From Buchnera aphidicola (Nipponaphis monzeni) (GTDB taxonomy: Bacteria; Pseudomonadota; Gammaproteobacteria; Enterobacterales; Enterobacteriaceae), in NCBI RefSeq assembly GCF_006741185.1, contig NZ_AP019379.1, positions 372,001-436,000 on the forward strand: a stretch of DNA of 64,000 nt. Reading direction: 5' to 3'. The notes beneath the pieces were generated by a model, which saw only the letters and a list, made by a program, of their open reading frames with translations, was not told the DNA's origin and did no database searches. A program made the position numbers and the translations under genes. This document shows, piece after piece, positions 61,515-64,000 of this stretch; positions within the stretch are counted from its first letter, which is position 1, and each line of letters opens with the position of its first letter.

Positions 61515-64000
61515 ATGAATAATTTTCGAAAAAAATCTTTATTACTAATTGACGGACATTCACACCTTTATAGATCATTTTATGCATTACCTTCTTTAAC
61601 TAATAATAAAGGTGATTTATGTAATGCGATTTATGGAGTAATCAATCAAATTAAATATTTATATATTAAATATAATCCAAATCAAATTATCGTAACTTTT
61701 GATGATTTTTCTGAAAATTTTAGAAAAAAATTATTTAAAGACTATAAAAAAAATAGGCCTGAAATGCCTCTTAATTTAAAAAGTCAAATGAAACCGTTAA
61801 TAAAAATCATAAAATACTCTGGTATTCCTTTAATAATTTATCCAAAAGTAGAAGCTGACGATGTAATAGGATCATTAACCTTCCAAGCTATTAAAAGAAA
61901 ATATAATATTATAAGAATTAGTACTAATGATAAAGATATGTCCCAATTAGTTAGCTCTAATGTTGTAATTATTCATTCTCATTCAGGAAAAATTTTAGGA
62001 CCTAATGATATTGAAAAAAAATACGGGGTATCTCCTAAATTTATTACCAGTTTACTTGCTTTAACTGGAGATGCTTCTGATAATGTACCAGGAGTGCCTG
62101 GAATTGGAAAAAAAACAGCTACCTTACTGATACATCAATTTGGTAGTTTAAAAAATATCTATGATAAATTACAAGAAATTAAAAATTCTAATATAAGAGG
62201 ATCTAAACAAATTGCTATTAATTTAAAAAAAAATAAAACATTAGCCTTTTTATCATTAAAATTAGTTACTATTAATTTAAATATAGATATAGATATTAGT
62301 AAAAAAAAATTACAAATGTCTAAACCTAATTGTAAAAAATTATTAACATTATTCAATAATTATCAATTTTACAAATGGAAAGAAAAATTACAACTTAATC
62401 AATGGTTTTTATGTGATGAAAATTTATTAAAAAATTACAATCAACCATATTCTAAAAATAATAACAATTATAAAATTATAGTTAATGAACCCACCTTAAT
62501 GAAATGGATATTAAAAATTCGTAATTTCAACATTTTTGCATTTTTAATAGAAATAGACAATATTTTTATAAATAATTCAAATATTTTAAGTATTACAATT
62601 GCCTTAAATCCTCAAGAAATAATTTACGTACCTATTAATTTACATAACGAACAATCAACAAATACTATATATTTAAATATTGTACTAAAACATTTAAAAC
62701 CATTATTTGAAGATCCTTTAAAAATAAAAATTTTACAAAATTTAAAACTTAATACATTAATGCTAAAAAAGTTTGATATTAAAATATTAGGGGAAATACA
62801 TGATATTTTATTAACATCATATATTTTGTACAATAAAACATATATAAAAGAATATGATACAAATATATACCCTCAGCTAAATATACAATCAAACAACAAA
62901 GAAAAAAATTCTATAGTTGTAAAAAAAAGTGATTTTTTTTTAAAAAAAATGCATAAAATTTATCTTTTACATTTAAATATGTACAATCAATTAAAACAAA
63001 ATAAAATTATAACAAACATACTTAAAAATATAGATATACCATTAACTTACATTATTTTATATATAGAATCTAATGGTGTTTTAATTAATAATAAAATTTT
63101 AGAAAGTTATTCTAAAATAATTGAATATAAATTAAATACACTACAACGGAAAGCTTACGAAATTGTAGGAGAAACGTTTAACTTATCATCTAGTAAGCAG
63201 TCTCAAACGATATTGTTTAAAAAAATGAAATTACTTAGTACTGCAAAAACTAAAAAGGGACAATTATCTACAAATGAAAAAGTGCTTATAGATTTATCTA
63301 AAAAACATCCTCTACCTTTGTTAATATTAAAATATCGCAGTTTACATAAAATAAAATCAACATATATAGATAAATTGTTACAAATGCAAAATTCAAAAAC
63401 AAATAGAATACATACCTCTTACCAACAAACTTCTACATTAACTGGACGCTTATCATCAATTAATCCTAATTTACAGAATATTCCTATACGCACACAAGAA
63501 GGTAAATATATTAGGAAAGCATTTATAGCACCGAAAGGATATTCTATTTTATCTGCAGACTATTCTCAAATAGAATTAAGAATTATGGCACATTTATCAA
63601 AAGACAAAAAATTAATAGAAGCTTTTTCAAAAAATCAAGATATACATTGTTTAACAGCATCAGAAATTTTTAATATCGATTATAAAAAAATTACAAAAGA
63701 TCAACGTCAAATAGCAAAAACTATAAATTTTTCATTAATTTATGGAATGTCAGCATTTGGTTTATCTAAAAAATTAAACATTTCCTTAAAAGAATCCGCA
63801 AAATATATAGAAAACTATTTTTTACACTATACAGGTGTACATCAATACATTTTATATACATATAAATTTGCTGTAGAAAACGGATTTGTGTACACTTTAG
63901 TTGGAAGAAAAATATATATTCCTAATATTTATTCAAAAAACATTACTATTCGTAAAGCTGCAGAAAGGGCATCTATTAATGCTCCTATGCAAGGAAGCGC
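61515..64000 (+). CDS. polA: DNA polymerase I; 3' end beyond the window
   Basis: PolA removes RNA primers and fills gaps in repair and replication. The frame from the ATG at 61515 is open to base 64000 and continues past the edge; about 828 residues are visible. The 5'-3' exonuclease domain is intact (LLIDGHSHLYRSFYALP, VEADDVIGSL, STNDKDMSQLV, LTGDASDNVPGVPGIGKKTA). The middle 3'-5' exonuclease domain is present but degenerate: FAFLIEID replaces FAFDTETD and QNLKLN replaces QNLKYD. The polymerase domain has TGRLSSINPNLQNIPIR, SADYSQIELRIMAHLS with a catalytic Asp, and INFSLIYGMSAFG (O helix). The second catalytic Asp lies outside the window. Confidence 0.95.
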   Translation, partial: MNNFRKKSLLLIDGHSHLYRSFYALPSLTNNKGDLCNAIYGVINQIKYLYIKYNPNQIIVTFDDFSENFRKKLFKDYKKNRPEMPLNLKSQMKPLIKIIKYSGIPLIIYPKVEADDVIGSLTFQAIKRKYNIIRISTNDKDMSQLVSSNVVIIHSHSGKILGPNDIEKKYGVSPKFITSLLALTGDASDNVPGVPGIGKKTATLLIHQFGSLKNIYDKLQEIKNSNIRGSKQIAINLKKNKTLAFLSLKLVTINLNIDIDISKKKLQMSKPNCKKLLTLFNNYQFYKWKEKLQLNQWFLCDENLLKNYNQPYSKNNNNYKIIVNEPTLMKWILKIRNFNIFAFLIEIDNIFINNSNILSITIALNPQEIIYVPINLHNEQSTNTIYLNIVLKHLKPLFEDPLKIKILQNLKLNTLMLKKFDIKILGEIHDILLTSYILYNKTYIKEYDTNIYPQLNIQSNNKEKNSIVVKKSDFFLKKMHKIYLLHLNMYNQLKQNKIITNILKNIDIPLTYIILYIESNGVLINNKILESYSKIIEYKLNTLQRKAYEIVGETFNLSSSKQSQTILFKKMKLLSTAKTKKGQLSTNEKVLIDLSKKHPLPLLILKYRSLHKIKSTYIDKLLQMQNSKTNRIHTSYQQTSTLTGRLSSINPNLQNIPIRTQEGKYIRKAFIAPKGYSILSADYSQIELRIMAHLSKDKKLIEAFSKNQDIHCLTASEIFNIDYKKITKDQRQIAKTINFSLIYGMSAFGLSKKLNISLKESAKYIENYFLHYTGVHQYILYTYKFAVENGFVYTLVGRKIYIPNIYSKNITIRKAAERASINAPMQGS

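Noticed and set aside
1..64000. Mobile elements, CRISPR arrays, prophage, toxin-antitoxin or defence genes
   Set aside because: No transposase-like frame, no spaced direct repeats and no gene of foreign composition was seen; every supported gene has an E. coli counterpart except the type II dehydroquinase AroQ, a known bacterial family.

Overview
The window is a stretch of a very AT-rich, gene-reduced gammaproteobacterial chromosome. The proteins are closest to their E. coli counterparts, usually at nearly the same length, and the gene order keeps many E. coli operons. Lys, Asn and Ile codons are strongly enriched. Together with the retention of amino-acid genes useful to a host (argI, pheA, aroQ) this points to an obligate insect endosymbiont, almost certainly Buchnera aphidicola of aphids. 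Long eroded spacers and several missing neighbours suggest one of the more reduced lineages (for example that of gall-forming aphids such as Baizongia), but the strain cannot be fixed from the sequence alone. No transposon, prophage, CRISPR array, toxin system or clearly foreign gene was seen.

Layout. 1-4.8 kb: 3' part of the lipoprotein gene lpoB, then asnS and trhO. 5-14.5 kb: valS, pepA, argI, ridA, deaD. 15-24.3 kb: the transcription/translation cluster on the minus strand, secG, tRNA-Leu(GAG), nusA, infB, rbfA, truB, rpsO, pnp; truB is out of frame at a poly(A) tract. 25-35 kb: ftsH, rlmE, greA, then ibaG, murA, rplU, rpmA, obgE, rpsI, rplM and pheA. 35.8-39.3 kb: the ffh-rpsP-rimM-trmD-rplS cluster. 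39.4-47.4 kb: tldD, aroQ, fis, rluD, alaS, csrA. 47.8-56 kb: tRNA-Ser(GCU), tRNA-Arg(ACG), gshA, metK, rpiA, the tRNA Met-Leu-Gln cluster and glnS. 56.9-64 kb: eno, a 2.5 kb spacer, dsbA and polA, which runs off the right edge.

Most genes serve translation, tRNA charging and modification, RNA turnover, ribosome assembly and the SRP/Sec route. A few serve metabolism: ornithine carbamoyltransferase, the shikimate step of AroQ and the phenylalanine branch of PheA, glycolysis (Eno), pentose phosphate (RpiA), S-adenosylmethionine (MetK), glutathione (GshA) and peptidoglycan (MurA, LpoB). About 18 kb of the window (roughly 29%, summed from the spacers) is non-coding, extremely AT-rich and mostly featureless apart from terminator-like hairpins; many long spacers lie where E. 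coli or other Buchnera carry further genes.

I did not find a new multi-gene system. The most interesting signals are the truB frameshift in an 11-A tract, a perfect ten-copy ATTACT microsatellite upstream of argI, loss of proofreading residues in PolA, altered feedback residues in PheA, a CPYC active site in DsbA, an unusually GC-rich csrA start, and several long perfect hairpins, one overlapping the end of lpoB.
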